From assembly GCA_945898095.1 (NCBI GenBank), contig CAMDHE010000004.1:28016-92015 (forward strand): a stretch of DNA of 64,000 nt. Reading direction: 5' to 3'. This document shows positions 26,852 to 36,264 of the stretch, piece after piece. This DNA comes from Roseateles toxinivorans (lineage in GTDB: Bacteria; Pseudomonadota; Gammaproteobacteria; Burkholderiales; Burkholderiaceae_C). The position numbers and the translations under genes were made by a program. How positions within the stretch are numbered: the first letter of the stretch is position 1; each line of letters starts with the position of its first letter. The notes under the pieces were generated by a model. That model was not told the DNA's origin. It ran no database searches and was given only the letters and a program-made list of their open reading frames with translations.

Positions 26852-28438
26852 TTGAACGGCCCATTGGAGCGGTTTGCTGCGGCTGTCCCGTTGTCGACTG
26901 GCTTGATATACGACGCCCTGGTGGTCGGTGGCGGCATCAACGGTGCCGGCATCGCCCGCGACTTGGCCGGGCGAGGCCTGAAAGTGCTGCTGTGCGAACA
27001 GGATGATCTGGCCCGCCACACCTCGTCCGCGTCGACAAAGCTGATTCATGGCGGCCTGCGCTACCTCGAACATCGGCAATTCAGCCTCGTGCGCAAGGCG
27101 CTGGCCGAGCGCGAACTGCTGCTCAGGCTTGCGCCCCACATCATGCGGCCGCTGCGCTTCGTGATGCCGCACGACACGTCGATGCGGCCGGCCTGGATGG
27201 TGCGGATCGGGCTGTTTTTGTATGACCATCTGGCCCGGCGGGACTGGCTGCCGGCCAGCCTCAGCGTCGACCTTCGCCGCCACCCCGCCGGCGCGCCGCT
27301 GAAGCCGCAATACAAGCGCGGTTTCGAATACAGCGATGGCTGGGTCGACGACGCGCGGCTGGTGGTGCTGAACGCGATCGACGCCGCCGAGCGCGGCGCC
27401 ACCATCCTGACCCGCACCCGTTGCGAGCATGTCGCACGCAGCCACCTAGGCTGGCGCGCCACCCTGCAGCCTGAGGGAGGTCCCGCCGTCGAGGTGCAGG
27501 CGCGCGCGCTGGTCAACGCCGCCGGCCCCTGGACCGGCGAGTTCCTGCGCGACCGCGCTCAACTGACCAGCGCACGCTCGATGCGTTTGGTCAAGGGCAG
27601 CCATATCGTGGTGCGCAAGCTTTTCGAACATGACTATGCTTATATCTTCCAGAACCCGGACCAGCGCATCATCTTCGCCATCCCCTATGAGGGCGATTTC
27701 ACACTGATCGGCACCACCGACATCGAGGTCGGCGGCGCACCCGCTGCGGCCCGTATCGATGCCGCCGAGATCAGCTACCTGTGCGAGCAGGCCAGCCAAT
27801 ATTTCGCCCAACCGGTGCGGCCGGCCGATGTAGTCTGGAGCTACTCGGGCTTGCGTCCGTTGCTGGACGACGAGTCGGGCGACGCATCGGCAGTCAGCCG
27901 CGACTACCTGCTGGAATTCGATGCCGACACAGGCTCGCCGCTGTTGAGCGTGTGGGGCGGCAAGATCACCACCTTCCGCAAGCTGGCCGAAGAGGCAGTC
28001 GACCAGTTGCTGCAGCGCCTGGGTGAAAGCCGGCCGGCCTGGACCGCATCGGCCTTGCTGCCCGGCGGCGATCTATCGGCCTGGATCGGCCCGCCGCAAC
28101 AGCCCGATGTCGATATGACGCGGTTCATCGCCGCGCTGGCAGTGAAGCATCGAGGGTTGCCGGCGTCCACGCTCGAACGCTGGGCCCGCTGTTACGGTAG
28201 CCGGGTCGATCGGCTGCTGGGACAGGGCAGCTCGGCCGATGCGCTGGGTGCCGAAGTGGCGCCGGGCTTGTACGAAGCCGAACTGCACCACCTGCAACGC
28301 AAGGAATGGGCGCGCAACGCTGACGACGTGCTGTGGCGCCGTACCAAGCTGGGTCTGCACTACAGTCCGGCGCAACGCGAGCAAGTAGCGCGCTGGTGGG
28401 CGGCGCAAAGGCATCAGGTCGAAAATCCGAATTCCTAG
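26852..28438 (+). CDS. glpD: Aerobic glycerol-3-phosphate dehydrogenase, TTG start
   Basis: FAD enzyme of the inner membrane that oxidises glycerol 3-phosphate to dihydroxyacetone phosphate and reduces quinone. The 528-residue protein has the FAD dinucleotide fold ALVVGGGINGAGIARDLAGRG near residue 22, TSSASTKLIHGGLRYLE, LVNAAGPW, and GTTDIEVGG. SYSGLRPLL and VWGGKITTFRKLAE follow, all standard for GlpD. The start is a TTG at 26852 with GAGGAG six to seven bases upstream. It diverges from glpR. The C-terminal alpha domain is complete. Confidence 0.95.
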   Translation: MNGPLERFAAAVPLSTGLIYDALVVGGGINGAGIARDLAGRGLKVLLCEQDDLARHTSSASTKLIHGGLRYLEHRQFSLVRKALAERELLLRLAPHIMRPLRFVMPHDTSMRPAWMVRIGLFLYDHLARRDWLPASLSVDLRRHPAGAPLKPQYKRGFEYSDGWVDDARLVVLNAIDAAERGATILTRTRCEHVARSHLGWRATLQPEGGPAVEVQARALVNAAGPWTGEFLRDRAQLTSARSMRLVKGSHIVVRKLFEHDYAYIFQNPDQRIIFAIPYEGDFTLIGTTDIEVGGAPAAARIDAAEISYLCEQASQYFAQPVRPADVVWSYSGLRPLLDDESGDASAVSRDYLLEFDADTGSPLLSVWGGKITTFRKLAEEAVDQLLQRLGESRPAWTASALLPGGDLSAWIGPPQQPDVDMTRFIAALAVKHRGLPASTLERWARCYGSRVDRLLGQGSSADALGAEVAPGLYEAELHHLQRKEWARNADDVLWRRTKLGLHYSPAQREQVARWWAAQRHQVENPNS

Positions 28439-28472
28439 CAACCGCTGTGCTGCGGCACTGCTGGTCAGCGGA

Positions 28473-28815
28473 AGAGCTGTTCTACAAGCTTGCTCATGCT
28501 CAGCCCCGACTCTGTGCCAGCGATTTGAGCCGCGACACTGTGTCGTCGGGCAGCCTTATGGTCAAGGTGCTCATTTCCATTCTTCCAGACATTGCACGGG
28601 TGTCAGCCCCGGCAGATTTTCCTAAGCACAACTCGCCGCCGCGAATATCCTGTCACTTGGGAGTGAGAATAGCCTAGGCCTCGCCAGCCAACGACAGCTA
28701 GTTCCAATGGATGTCCGCCTAGTCAGGCAAGTTGGGGCGCCAAGCGCAATAGACCCTCACCCAGCACCCTTGTCGCGCCAGCGCAGCAACAGGTCAGGGT
28801 CGGCCAAGCAAGTCA
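28473..28815 (-). pseudogene. Decayed copy of the RHH antitoxin / PIN toxin pair
   Basis: Nucleotide similarity to the intact pair (23660-24045) is evident over most of this stretch and in the same orientation. The antitoxin part begins with the same MEMSTLTIRLPDD start but loses one base in the poly-G run after SRG, which frameshifts it. Its C-terminal coding region is missing. The toxin part keeps recognisable segments (for example GTCAGGCAAGTTGGGGCGCC, shared with the intact toxin) but has substitutions creating stops, and deletions. Neither product can be made. Confidence 0.85.
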
Positions 28816-28830
28816 AACCGACCCGGTCTT

Positions 28831-29403
28831 TTACTGGCTCGGCCACACCTCGGGCTGCACATTGAAGCGGGGGTACCAGTCGGAAGGCAGGGCGCCGGCC
28901 CAGACCCGGTTGTGATGCGGCAGCAGGCGTTTTTTCCCGAAAGTCTTGCGGGCATCGGCCAGCGAAAGCAGGCTATGTGCGGTCCAGTCGGTCCCTGGCG
29001 GGCTGGCAGCAGCACCCAGGGTGACGGTCAGCGCCGCCGGGTCGGCCGGAGATGTGAACTCCGCTTCGACCGCGCCTCGCAGGGTTTCGGCGGTGTCAAC
29101 TGCCGCGCCCAGATCGGAAGTCGGCAGCAGCATGACGAATTCATCACCACCCAGATGGGCCAGGCTGGCACCCACTGGCAGATGGGCGTTCAACAACTTG
29201 GCTGTTCGCATCAGCGCAGCCTGGGCTTGCGCCTGACCTTGCTCATCCAGGTAGGCCTTGAAATGATCAAGATCCAGGGTCAAAACCGCCATCGACTGTC
29301 CAGCGGCGCGCGCACCAGCCGCCGACTTCTCCATCAATGCCTGCAAGGCCTGTCGATCCAGCAAGCCGTTCAATTCCAGTTTGTCGGCAATCAAATTTGA
29401 CAT
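28831..29403 (-). CDS. GGDEF-domain protein, probable diguanylate cyclase
   Basis: 190 residues with a GGDEF domain over about residues 15-150. LTLDLDHFKAYLDEQG gives the metal-binding Asp, and LAHLGGDEFVMLLP is the intact active site (GGDEF), so c-di-GMP synthesis from GTP is possible. No upstream RxxD inhibitory site is visible. There is no separate sensor domain or membrane segment, and the last 40 residues (with a WYPRFNVQPEVWPSQ end) are not part of the domain. Its neighbours give no clue to its signal. Confidence 0.82.
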   Translation of the reverse strand: MSNLIADKLELNGLLDRQALQALMEKSAAGARAAGQSMAVLTLDLDHFKAYLDEQGQAQAQAALMRTAKLLNAHLPVGASLAHLGGDEFVMLLPTSDLGAAVDTAETLRGAVEAEFTSPADPAALTVTLGAAASPPGTDWTAHSLLSLADARKTFGKKRLLPHHNRVWAGALPSDWYPRFNVQPEVWPSQ

Positions 29404-29717
29404 TCAGCACTCCATTCATGGACAGGCCCCCATCTTATGCACGCCAGGAGGCTTTGCCACACTCCAAATCCCGTAGTTTTTGAGCCAAGGCCAGTATGGA
29501 GCTGGAGTTGAGCAAGGAAAGTCCAGGGTCAAATAGGCTTGGGCTCGATAGAACTCGAAGTCGGTGCGCCGATGCGCGCCGGCTGATCGAGCCTGATCGG
29601 GTCGCTGGCCATCATTGCAACCGAGCCCTGAGGGTGAACCGCGCAATCGCTGGAATCGTCAGCCGAATGGCCCGCTGCAGCCGACGCGGATGACCAAGTT
29701 GCAACTCGCGGGATCCC
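29404..29717. other. Gap without a recognisable gene
   Basis: This 314-base stretch lies upstream of the GGDEF gene and downstream of the class II aldolase gene. Short frames exist on both strands but none has a supported start or family match. I see no repeat, hairpin terminator or RNA gene in it. Confidence 0.5.
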
Positions 29718-30464
29718 CTAACGCTGCGAATCGCTCCACGGGTCGAGCGCCGCGTAATGGCCCCAGACATGCGAAAAGTACTCCTCGTAGCGGTGACCGG
29801 TCAGTACGCTCGCCACCTCGGAGTTGGTGAGGGGGTCCACCTTGCCGATCTGTGCGGCGTTCCAGTGCAGTTTTGCCGTCTCTTCCAATGCGAACAAGGT
29901 GATGCAAACGTTCTCGATCGTGTCTGAAGTGACCACCACACCGTGGTTCTTCAACACGACAGCACAGCCATCGCCGATCTTTTCAGCCACCTTGCGACCG
30001 CGCTCCGGCGTGTCGATCTGCTTGTCGAAATCCAGGATGGGCACCCTGGGCGCGAAGATCGCGCCGCGATTGCCAACCGGCAGGATGTTCACGCCGGCGA
30101 TACCGAAGGCAGTGGCCATGGGGCAATGTGCGTGCGCAACGGCCTGCACGTCGGGCCGGACCTTGTAAATCTCGGTATGCGCGTACCGTTCATCCACTGG
30201 CTCGACCATGCCTTCGATGAACCCTCCCTCAATGTCCACGGTCACGATGTCATCGACATCGGTATTGGCCAGGTTACGCCCGGTTGAGTGAATATGCGCG
30301 AGGATCAGCACCTTGTCGGTACCCGGGATGCGACAACTCACATGCCCCTTGGTCAGCGGCCACAAGCCCCCAGCGGTGATGATGCGATGGACCTTGGCCA
30401 GCCTCTTCTTCAGTGCGACGACCTCGGTCTCATGCGTAACCTTGCCCCCATTGGCTTCGTTCAT
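29718..30464 (-). CDS. Class II aldolase/adducin-family protein, possible dihydroxy-acid decarboxylase
   Basis: 248 residues. The zinc site of the class II aldolase/adducin fold is visible as AHAHCPMA near residue 115 and the distal His in LKNHGVVV near residue 177. Family members cleave or decarboxylate hydroxy acids; some decarboxylate dihydroxyphthalates in aromatic degradation. The gene overlaps the TctC gene upstream by four bases, so it is co-expressed with a periplasmic carboxylate receptor. With the Rieske oxygenase and Gfo/Idh/MocA dehydrogenase nearby, a ring-carboxylate decarboxylase is an attractive guess, but a fuculose- or ribulose-type aldolase cannot be ruled out. Confidence 0.8.
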   Translation of the reverse strand: MNEANGGKVTHETEVVALKKRLAKVHRIITAGGLWPLTKGHVSCRIPGTDKVLILAHIHSTGRNLANTDVDDIVTVDIEGGFIEGMVEPVDERYAHTEIYKVRPDVQAVAHAHCPMATAFGIAGVNILPVGNRGAIFAPRVPILDFDKQIDTPERGRKVAEKIGDGCAVVLKNHGVVVTSDTIENVCITLFALEETAKLHWNAAQIGKVDPLTNSEVASVLTGHRYEEYFSHVWGHYAALDPWSDSQR

Positions 30465-31447
30465 TGGGACCCTTTCGCTGCGTTGATACCCAACCTGTCG
30501 ATGATCCGCTTGAAGATCACGTCCTGGTCCTTGTAGAAACTTTCAAATTCGCTCTGGTTCATGTAGCGCACAGCCAGCAACTGCTCACTCATCTTGTCGA
30601 TGAATTCCTTCTTGCGCGAAATGCTTTCCATCGTCTTGTCCAATCGATTGACAACAGCCGCCGGCGTGCCCTTGGGCGCGAACACACCATGCCATGAGGA
30701 AATCACGAGGTCTACGCCGCGCTCGCGCATGGTCGGGATGTCCGGGTAGAGCTCATTGCGCCGGTCTGCTGCGATAGCCAGGATCTGCGCTTTCTTCGAT
30801 TCTTGCGATGCTTTCATCGCAGCGACGATGTCGAAGTCCAGGTCAATATGCCCCCCGCTCAGCGCCAACGCGCGTTCAGAGCCGCCCTTGAAGGGAATGA
30901 ACGTGGCAGTGGCGCCTACAGCGTCGAAAAAGGAGGCTGCAAACACATGCGCAGAACTACCCGGGTTGATTCCGACATTGATCGAGCCCGGCTTGGCCTT
31001 GCTGGCTGCCACGATGTCAGCCACCGACTTGTAGGGGCTCGCGGCCGAGACTGCGACCGCCGCTGGGTCGTAATTGATGAGGCAGACGAGTTCGTAGTCC
31101 TTCGCGTTGGTCGGAATCTGAGCCGTGTATTGCGTCGTCAGGAAACCTGTCGAAAAGAAACCCAGCGTGTAGCCATCGGCTGGCGCTTTCGCGACGTCTT
31201 TCGCGCCGATCACACCGCCCGCGCCCGGTTTGTTCACGACGATGACGGACTGCCCTAACTGCTGCCTCAGGAACTCGGCGACGATGCGAGCCGTGAGGTC
31301 GGTGCGCCCGCCGGCCGGGAACGGGACCACCAGCGTAATGGGCTTGTCGGGATAGGCGGCGCTGGCGAATCCCGACGGCAGCAGACAAGCAGCCAGAAGC
31401 GCTGGCCAGAAGCGGCGTGCAATGGTGGTCAAGAACTGAGATGTCAT
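30461..31447 (-). CDS. TctC/Bug-family tripartite tricarboxylate receptor (A)
   Basis: 328-residue periplasmic solute-binding protein. The signal peptide (about residues 1-31) is followed by the family opening YPDKPITLVVPFPAGGRTD and the INKPGAGG-type loop that contacts the carboxylate ligand. TctC proteins usually deliver citrate-like or aromatic carboxylates to TctA/TctB membrane partners, which are not found here. It lies 18 bases behind the second TctC gene and overlaps the aldolase gene, forming a three-gene minus-strand unit. Confidence 0.9.
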   Translation of the reverse strand: MTSQFLTTIARRFWPALLAACLLPSGFASAAYPDKPITLVVPFPAGGRTDLTARIVAEFLRQQLGQSVIVVNKPGAGGVIGAKDVAKAPADGYTLGFFSTGFLTTQYTAQIPTNAKDYELVCLINYDPAAVAVSAASPYKSVADIVAASKAKPGSINVGINPGSSAHVFAASFFDAVGATATFIPFKGGSERALALSGGHIDLDFDIVAAMKASQESKKAQILAIAADRRNELYPDIPTMRERGVDLVISSWHGVFAPKGTPAAVVNRLDKTMESISRKKEFIDKMSEQLLAVRYMNQSEFESFYKDQDVIFKRIIDRLGINAAKGSQ

Positions 31448-31465
31448 GGTAGTCCCACTTTCGAT

Positions 31466-32431
31466 TCAAGAGCGAGCGGGAACGCGCAATCCGGCGTCCT
31501 CGATGACCTTGCGGTAGATCGCGTCCTGCTGCACCAGGAAAGCCTCGGTTTCCTTGATGTTCAAGTTCGCGTAGCCGAGATTGGCAGCTTCCATTTGCTT
31601 GATCAGTTCGGCATCGCGCATCGCCTTGTTTGCGACTTCGTCCAGCATATTGAGCACCTCAGGTGGCGTGCGTCGCGGTGCGAACAACATGTGAAACGAG
31701 CCAATCACGAGATCCACACCGTTATCACGGAACGTAGGAATCCCTGCGTAGGCGGAGGATCGCTGCTCAGCGGCGACGCCCAGCACCCGCACCCTGTTGC
31801 CGGCTACCAGCGCCTTGTACGAAGCCGGCACCGCGACATGCACGTCGATATGGCCGCCGGCAAGCGCGAGCGCACCGTCAGCGTCACCTTTGAACGGAAC
31901 GGGCAGCACCTTGATTTGAGCGCTGCCGGCGAAAGCCGCGGCGAAGATTTCCGCCGAAGCTCCAGCAATCATCCCGACCCGCAATTTGCCCGGGTTCTTG
32001 CTGCCGTAGTCAACCAGTTCACGCAATGTTCCCCATGGTGCATCTGCCTTGACCGCCAGCGCCATCGGATCAATATTGACGGTACGGATCGCGACGAACT
32101 CCTTCAGGCTTGCCGCCGTCGCAAGCGTGTACTGCGCCGTGACGACCGCAGTGGAGAACACCCCAAGGGTATAGCCGTCCGGCGCAGCGCCAGCCAATTC
32201 CTTGGTGCCGATCGCGCCACCCGCACCGGGCTTGTTCATGACGACGACCGACTGCCCTAGATGCTTGGCGATGTATTGCGAGAGCAGACGCCCCATCAGG
32301 TCGGTGCGCCCCCCCGGCGGGAACGGCACGATCACCGCCAGCGGTTTCTCAGGATAGGCCGCATGGGCCAACCCCGGTAACAGGCCGGATACCAAGCCTG
32401 ACGCGATCAACTGACGGCGGTTGAGGACCAT
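31466..32431 (-). CDS. TctC/Bug-family tripartite tricarboxylate receptor (B)
   Basis: 321 residues from the ATG at 32431, which has AAAGGAG in front; the upstream open frame to 32596 has no signal-peptide character. The leader NRRQLIASGLVSGLLPGLAHA carries an Arg pair and might be Tat-like. The mature part begins YPEKPLAVIVPFPPGGRTD and keeps the MNKPGAGGAIGTKEL ligand loop. It is clearly a paralogue of receptor A directly downstream, but divergent enough to bind a different ligand. It diverges from the GST gene. Confidence 0.9.
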   Translation of the reverse strand: MVLNRRQLIASGLVSGLLPGLAHAAYPEKPLAVIVPFPPGGRTDLMGRLLSQYIAKHLGQSVVVMNKPGAGGAIGTKELAGAAPDGYTLGVFSTAVVTAQYTLATAASLKEFVAIRTVNIDPMALAVKADAPWGTLRELVDYGSKNPGKLRVGMIAGASAEIFAAAFAGSAQIKVLPVPFKGDADGALALAGGHIDVHVAVPASYKALVAGNRVRVLGVAAEQRSSAYAGIPTFRDNGVDLVIGSFHMLFAPRRTPPEVLNMLDEVANKAMRDAELIKQMEAANLGYANLNIKETEAFLVQQDAIYRKVIEDAGLRVPARS

Positions 32432-32604
32432 GCATTTCTCCTTTCTACAGCGGAGCGAAAAATGAAACCCAGAATAGATTCGATCCCGATCGCTGCCTAG
32501 TCGGGCGCATTCATAATTGCAATGACATGCGTGCATGCCCGGTCCGATGACAGGGCGGTCGCTCACTGCTATCGTGGCTGCAACTTTTCTTACCAATCCA
32601 CAAC

Positions 32605-33234
32605 ATGATTGACCTTTACACTTGGTCCACTCCCAATGGCCGCAAAGTCTCCATCGCCCTTGAGGAATTGGGGCTTGCGTACAAAGTTCACCCGATCGAC
32701 ATCGGCAAAGACCAGCAGTTCACGCCTGAATTCCTGGGCATCAGCCCCAACAACAAGATCCCGGCGATCATTGACCGCGAGAACGGTATCGCGCTGATGG
32801 AGTCCGGAGCAATCCTCACTTACCTGGCAGACAAGACCGGCAGGCTTCTTCCGAGCTCGGGTGAGCCGCGGTATCGGGTGCTGGAATGGCTGACATGGCA
32901 GGTCGGCGGACTCGGTGCCACTCTTGGGCAGTTGCACTTTTACTGGAAGTTCAACAAGGGCAAGGCGCCGTTGGCGGAGGAGCGCCTCATGAAGGAAGCG
33001 CACCGCTTGTACGGCGTTCTCGACAAGCGTCTTGATGGCCGCGAATTCATCGTCGACGACTATTCAATCGCCGATATAGCCGCATGGCCCTGGATTTCCC
33101 GCTTCGAATGGCATTCAGTCGACCTCAGGGAATATCCGAACGTGATGCGCTGGTACCTCAGCATCGCAGCCAGGCCTGCGACCCAGAAGGGTTATGCCAT
33201 ACCTCAGGACGTCGGGCCGATTCCCTTGCCCTGA
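32605..33234 (+). CDS. Glutathione S-transferase family protein, YfcG/YghU-like
   Basis: 209 residues. The thioredoxin-like N-terminal domain (MIDLYTWSTPNGRKVSIALEE) has the TPNGxK stretch characteristic of the Nu-class disulfide-bond oxidoreductases YfcG and YghU, and MESGAILTYLADK holds the glutathione-binding Glu-Ser. The C-terminal helical domain has the SIADIAAWPW motif. These enzymes reduce disulfides with glutathione; in catabolic clusters they may also conjugate or dehalogenate intermediates. It is the only plus-strand gene within the left half of the island and is convergent with the hemerythrin gene. Confidence 0.88.
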   Translation: MIDLYTWSTPNGRKVSIALEELGLAYKVHPIDIGKDQQFTPEFLGISPNNKIPAIIDRENGIALMESGAILTYLADKTGRLLPSSGEPRYRVLEWLTWQVGGLGATLGQLHFYWKFNKGKAPLAEERLMKEAHRLYGVLDKRLDGREFIVDDYSIADIAAWPWISRFEWHSVDLREYPNVMRWYLSIAARPATQKGYAIPQDVGPIPLP

Positions 33235-33268
33235 GTCGTCGAAGCGCCGGCGCTGTCTACAAGGCCCG

Positions 33269-33745
33269 TCAGATAGCCAACTTGCGCCGCAAGACCACCG
33301 GCTTGCCGCCATGCCGCTGCTTGCACATCCAATGCGCAAGGGCGGAATCAAGATGAGTGGCATGACCCGGAAACCAGTCCTGGAGGGCCAAGGCCAGTGA
33401 CCGGGCCGTGACGTTCGCCTGCGCGTCCGAGGCCGGATCTGCTGTGGCGAGCAGAGCTTGCACCTCATAGACCGATCGCATGACGGCGGCATGCTCGTCA
33501 ATATGGCATTCACGCGGGGGAAATGCGGACTCCTGCATCCACCTATCCTCAAGTGCGAAATGCTGCTCCAGGTGGCTGGCGACCTCCTGGAGGCTGGAGC
33601 GGAGTTCTGTTTGTGGCGCGGTGAGCATCCCGTTCACAAGCTTCACGAACTCTTCATGGATCTGATCCATGGGGTCGAAACCGAGCAGGAACTCGTCACT
33701 CCACGTGACTGCGCCCTGCGCCGGAAATGCTTCAGGTGAATTCAT
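33269..33745 (-). CDS. Bacteriohemerythrin-like protein
   Basis: 158 residues forming a single four-helix hemerythrin domain. Candidate di-iron ligands are visible in order: His in MDQIHEEFV, His and Glu in HLEQHFALEDRWM, His in CHIDEHAAVM, and His and Asp in FPGHATHLDSALAHWM. This is the H...HxxxE...HxxxH...HxxxxD scheme of oxygen-binding hemerythrins. Its ATG follows directly on the TAG of the Gfo/Idh/MocA gene, with no ribosome-binding site of its own, so it is probably translated by coupling. It could supply O2 to the Rieske oxygenase made from the same unit, which is inference. Confidence 0.88.
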   Translation of the reverse strand: MNSPEAFPAQGAVTWSDEFLLGFDPMDQIHEEFVKLVNGMLTAPQTELRSSLQEVASHLEQHFALEDRWMQESAFPPRECHIDEHAAVMRSVYEVQALLATADPASDAQANVTARSLALALQDWFPGHATHLDSALAHWMCKQRHGGKPVVLRRKLAI

Positions 33746-34792
33746 CTAGCTGATGATCATCCGCCGCCCGCTCGACAGCAAGCCGGCTTCATAGACCTTC
33801 ATCACGCTATGCGCAAATTCCAGCGTGCCGGTTTGCGCTGGCTGTCCCGCAAGCACGCTGGCGCAGAAATGCATCATTTCGGCGTAGATGCCCTGGGTAA
33901 AAAGCGCCATGTTCTCCAGCGTGCCTTCACGGTTCTGCGGCTCCCAGACTATGGCGCCGTAATCAAGGCCTTCAGGGGCATAGGTGGTGTTGCGACCGTA
34001 CTGGAAATCAATGCCGCGCTGGTAGGTGACGCGCAGGCTGTTTTCAATCACCGCATGACTGTTGTCGCCGAAGAAGCTGTATCGCTCCACGGCTTGGCCC
34101 TTGTTCTGCAAACTCGCCATGTGGAAGTTGGCGAAGGCCCCGCTGGCAAATTCCAGCAGGCATACCCCGTCTCCGCCTTTTGCGCGATGCACTGTGACGG
34201 CTGATACCGGCCCGCCGACCTCGATGCAAAGCGACAGCGGGTGGCAGCCGTTGCGCAACCAGTTCGGTACCGATCCATCGCGCAATACGGCCTCGCCGTC
34301 TTCCGGGATCGTCATCGGGTACTCGGCCAGGATGCTGCGCAATGGCCCGGCAGGACCATCGCCAAAGAGGCTGACGATTTTCCGCGTCGACGGCATGAAG
34401 GCTTTTTTGAACCCGACCACGACCACCCGGTCGCCGCGGCGCCGGATGATTTCCTCGATCTCTGCAGCACGACGCGCGGGTGGTTTTTCTATCCAGACAT
34501 GCAAGCCGGCGTCGAGTGCATCGCAAGCCAATTGCGGATGCATGACCGGTGAGACGCAAAGGAACACCGCATCCAGCCCCGCCTCACGGTACATCTCGCC
34601 CGCGTCCTCATAGCAGGCAGGCACGCCGTACTGCGTGGCCGTCTTCCTGGCGAGATCCAGGTTGGTGTCGCAGATAGCGGCGAGCGTCACCGGCAGAAAA
34701 TTCATCGCCGGCAACAGGTTGCGGTAAGCGTGCGAGCCCACGCCCACGATCCCCACCCTCAGCTTCTGTTGGAAATCCCGTTGATAAGTCAT
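33746..34792 (-). CDS. Gfo/Idh/MocA-family oxidoreductase, possible cis-dihydrodiol dehydrogenase
   Basis: 348 residues. The N-terminal Rossmann fold has [18 protein letters not shown] near residue 12, followed by the family EKPPA Lys-Pro motif ([11 protein letters not shown]) and a C-terminal alpha/beta domain. Most members oxidise sugars, but phthalate 4,5-cis-dihydrodiol dehydrogenases (Pht4/OphB) belong to this family too. This gene sits ten bases behind a Rieske oxygenase of the phthalate-dioxygenase type, so oxidation of the ring dihydrodiol with NAD(P) is the likely role. Substrate assignment is inferred. Confidence 0.82.
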   Translation of the reverse strand: MTYQRDFQQKLRVGIVGVGSHAYRNLLPAMNFLPVTLAAICDTNLDLARKTATQYGVPACYEDAGEMYREAGLDAVFLCVSPVMHPQLACDALDAGLHVWIEKPPARRAAEIEEIIRRRGDRVVVVGFKKAFMPSTRKIVSLFGDGPAGPLRSILAEYPMTIPEDGEAVLRDGSVPNWLRNGCHPLSLCIEVGGPVSAVTVHRAKGGDGVCLLEFASGAFANFHMASLQNKGQAVERYSFFGDNSHAVIENSLRVTYQRGIDFQYGRNTTYAPEGLDYGAIVWEPQNREGTLENMALFTQGIYAEMMHFCASVLAGQPAQTGTLEFAHSVMKVYEAGLLSSGRRMIIS

Positions 34793-34802
34793 CGGACGCG
34801 GC

Positions 34803-36104
34803 CTAGTGCACAGGGTCCTTGAGGATCTCCTCGGCTTCTTCCTTGCTGTAGTACCTGTTCACCATATCCTTGAGCACCGGGCTCCATTTGTTGGCGGTGC
34901 GCGCGCGACTGCGAAGTTGGGTCTGCTGGTAACCCCAATTGTCGTCGTCGTCCAGATGCGGAATCGGCAGATTGCTGGCCTTCTCCGGGTCGCGGTACAC
35001 ATTCATTGGGTCGCGCCCATCGGCCACCACCTGGATCTGCTCCTTGAACATCTGGCGCAGCAAGCGCACGCCCTTGTCTGATTCGCCCAGCAGTTCTTTG
35101 TGCCGCTGTGCGATCGGGCCCTGTGCGATCCAGGCTGCCATGTCCTGCGTGGCATGCGCATCCATGTCGCCCCAGCGGATCGTGCCATCAGGCTCGATCG
35201 GGACCGGGATCTTGAAGTAAGGCACCTTGTCCTGCTTGACGATCTCGCCGGGCTTGACCCAATGCGCGCGGATGAGAAAGTAGGTGTGGTGCGTATCGTC
35301 AACCGGTACGCGGATTTGCAGATCGTTCACCGCCCTGGCAAAGTTCGGAAACACCACCTGAACGCCGATTCGCCAGTCGGCATGTTCCTTGGTGCGGTCG
35401 CCGTAGATCGCGCGGCGACAGATGCCCAGGTCGTTCCGCTCGTACAGCATTTCCTTCAGACGGCCGCGGTCGCCTTCGCCCTGGTACTCACCGGGGCGCC
35501 AGAAACGTTTCTTCAGGTCAGGTCGGCCCTGACGCTCCAGAACATAGTCGGAGAAAGCCACATGCAGCCAGTCAAGGTGATCCTGGTCAACCGCGTTTTC
35601 CATGCTCTGGAACCAATTGCAGGGCAAGGTGGCGTAGGCAATTTCGTGCAGCACGTCCTTCATCACCATCAGATCCCACAAAGGCAATTCGGGCGCCGGC
35701 AGCGGGCCCATATAGGCGAACACAGCGCCGCAGGCCACCTTCACCGGGTACGATTTGATCTTGACCTTGTCAGCGTAGGGGCGTTTTTCAGCCGGCTGCT
35801 CCAGGCATTGACCATCGGCTCCAAAGCGCCAACCGTGGTAGGGGCAACGCAAACCCGTTTCCTCGGGCACGCCAAGCGCCAGGTTCACTCTGCGGTGCGC
35901 GCAAACACTGTCGATAAGGCCCAGAGTGCCGCTGCGGTCACGGTAAAGAACCAGGTCCTCACCCAGCAGACGCACCGGCTTGACCGGGTTTTCGTCAAGT
36001 TCGCCCAGGGCGGCGATCGGGTACCAGTAACGCCTCAGCAACTCACCGCCGGGTGTGCCAGGGCCGACTTGCGTGATCAATGTGTTGTCTTCAATCGAAA
36101 GCAT
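34803..36104 (-). CDS. Rieske non-heme iron oxygenase, phthalate 4,5-dioxygenase/VanA-like
   Basis: 433 residues from the ATG at 36104 (GAGG upstream). The Rieske cluster ligands are C68, H70, C87 and H90 (CAHRR and CPYHGWRF). The mononuclear iron site is in [16 protein letters not shown] (His, His) with a later Asp. The opening [21 protein letters not shown] and the size match the phthalate 4,5-dioxygenase group, single-component-alpha oxygenases fed by a PDR-type reductase such as the one at 39330. It starts the three-gene minus-strand unit with the Gfo/Idh/MocA and hemerythrin genes. O-demethylation, as in VanA, is the main alternative reaction. Confidence 0.9.
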   Translation of the reverse strand: MLSIEDNTLITQVGPGTPGGELLRRYWYPIAALGELDENPVKPVRLLGEDLVLYRDRSGTLGLIDSVCAHRRVNLALGVPEETGLRCPYHGWRFGADGQCLEQPAEKRPYADKVKIKSYPVKVACGAVFAYMGPLPAPELPLWDLMVMKDVLHEIAYATLPCNWFQSMENAVDQDHLDWLHVAFSDYVLERQGRPDLKKRFWRPGEYQGEGDRGRLKEMLYERNDLGICRRAIYGDRTKEHADWRIGVQVVFPNFARAVNDLQIRVPVDDTHHTYFLIRAHWVKPGEIVKQDKVPYFKIPVPIEPDGTIRWGDMDAHATQDMAAWIAQGPIAQRHKELLGESDKGVRLLRQMFKEQIQVVADGRDPMNVYRDPEKASNLPIPHLDDDDNWGYQQTQLRSRARTANKWSPVLKDMVNRYYSKEEAEEILKDPVH

Positions 36105-36264
36105 CGTGATACCTCGAGAATAGTCAGCGCGATGCAGCGCCATCTTTGAACAGTTTCGGAACCTCAGAAAGTCTAGATCCTTTTCAGCCTAGTCTCAAGG
36201 TCCAGCCATGAACGGTATGCATGAGGCTGATGAGCCGTCAGACTTGGTCCGGTACTTCCCAGGC

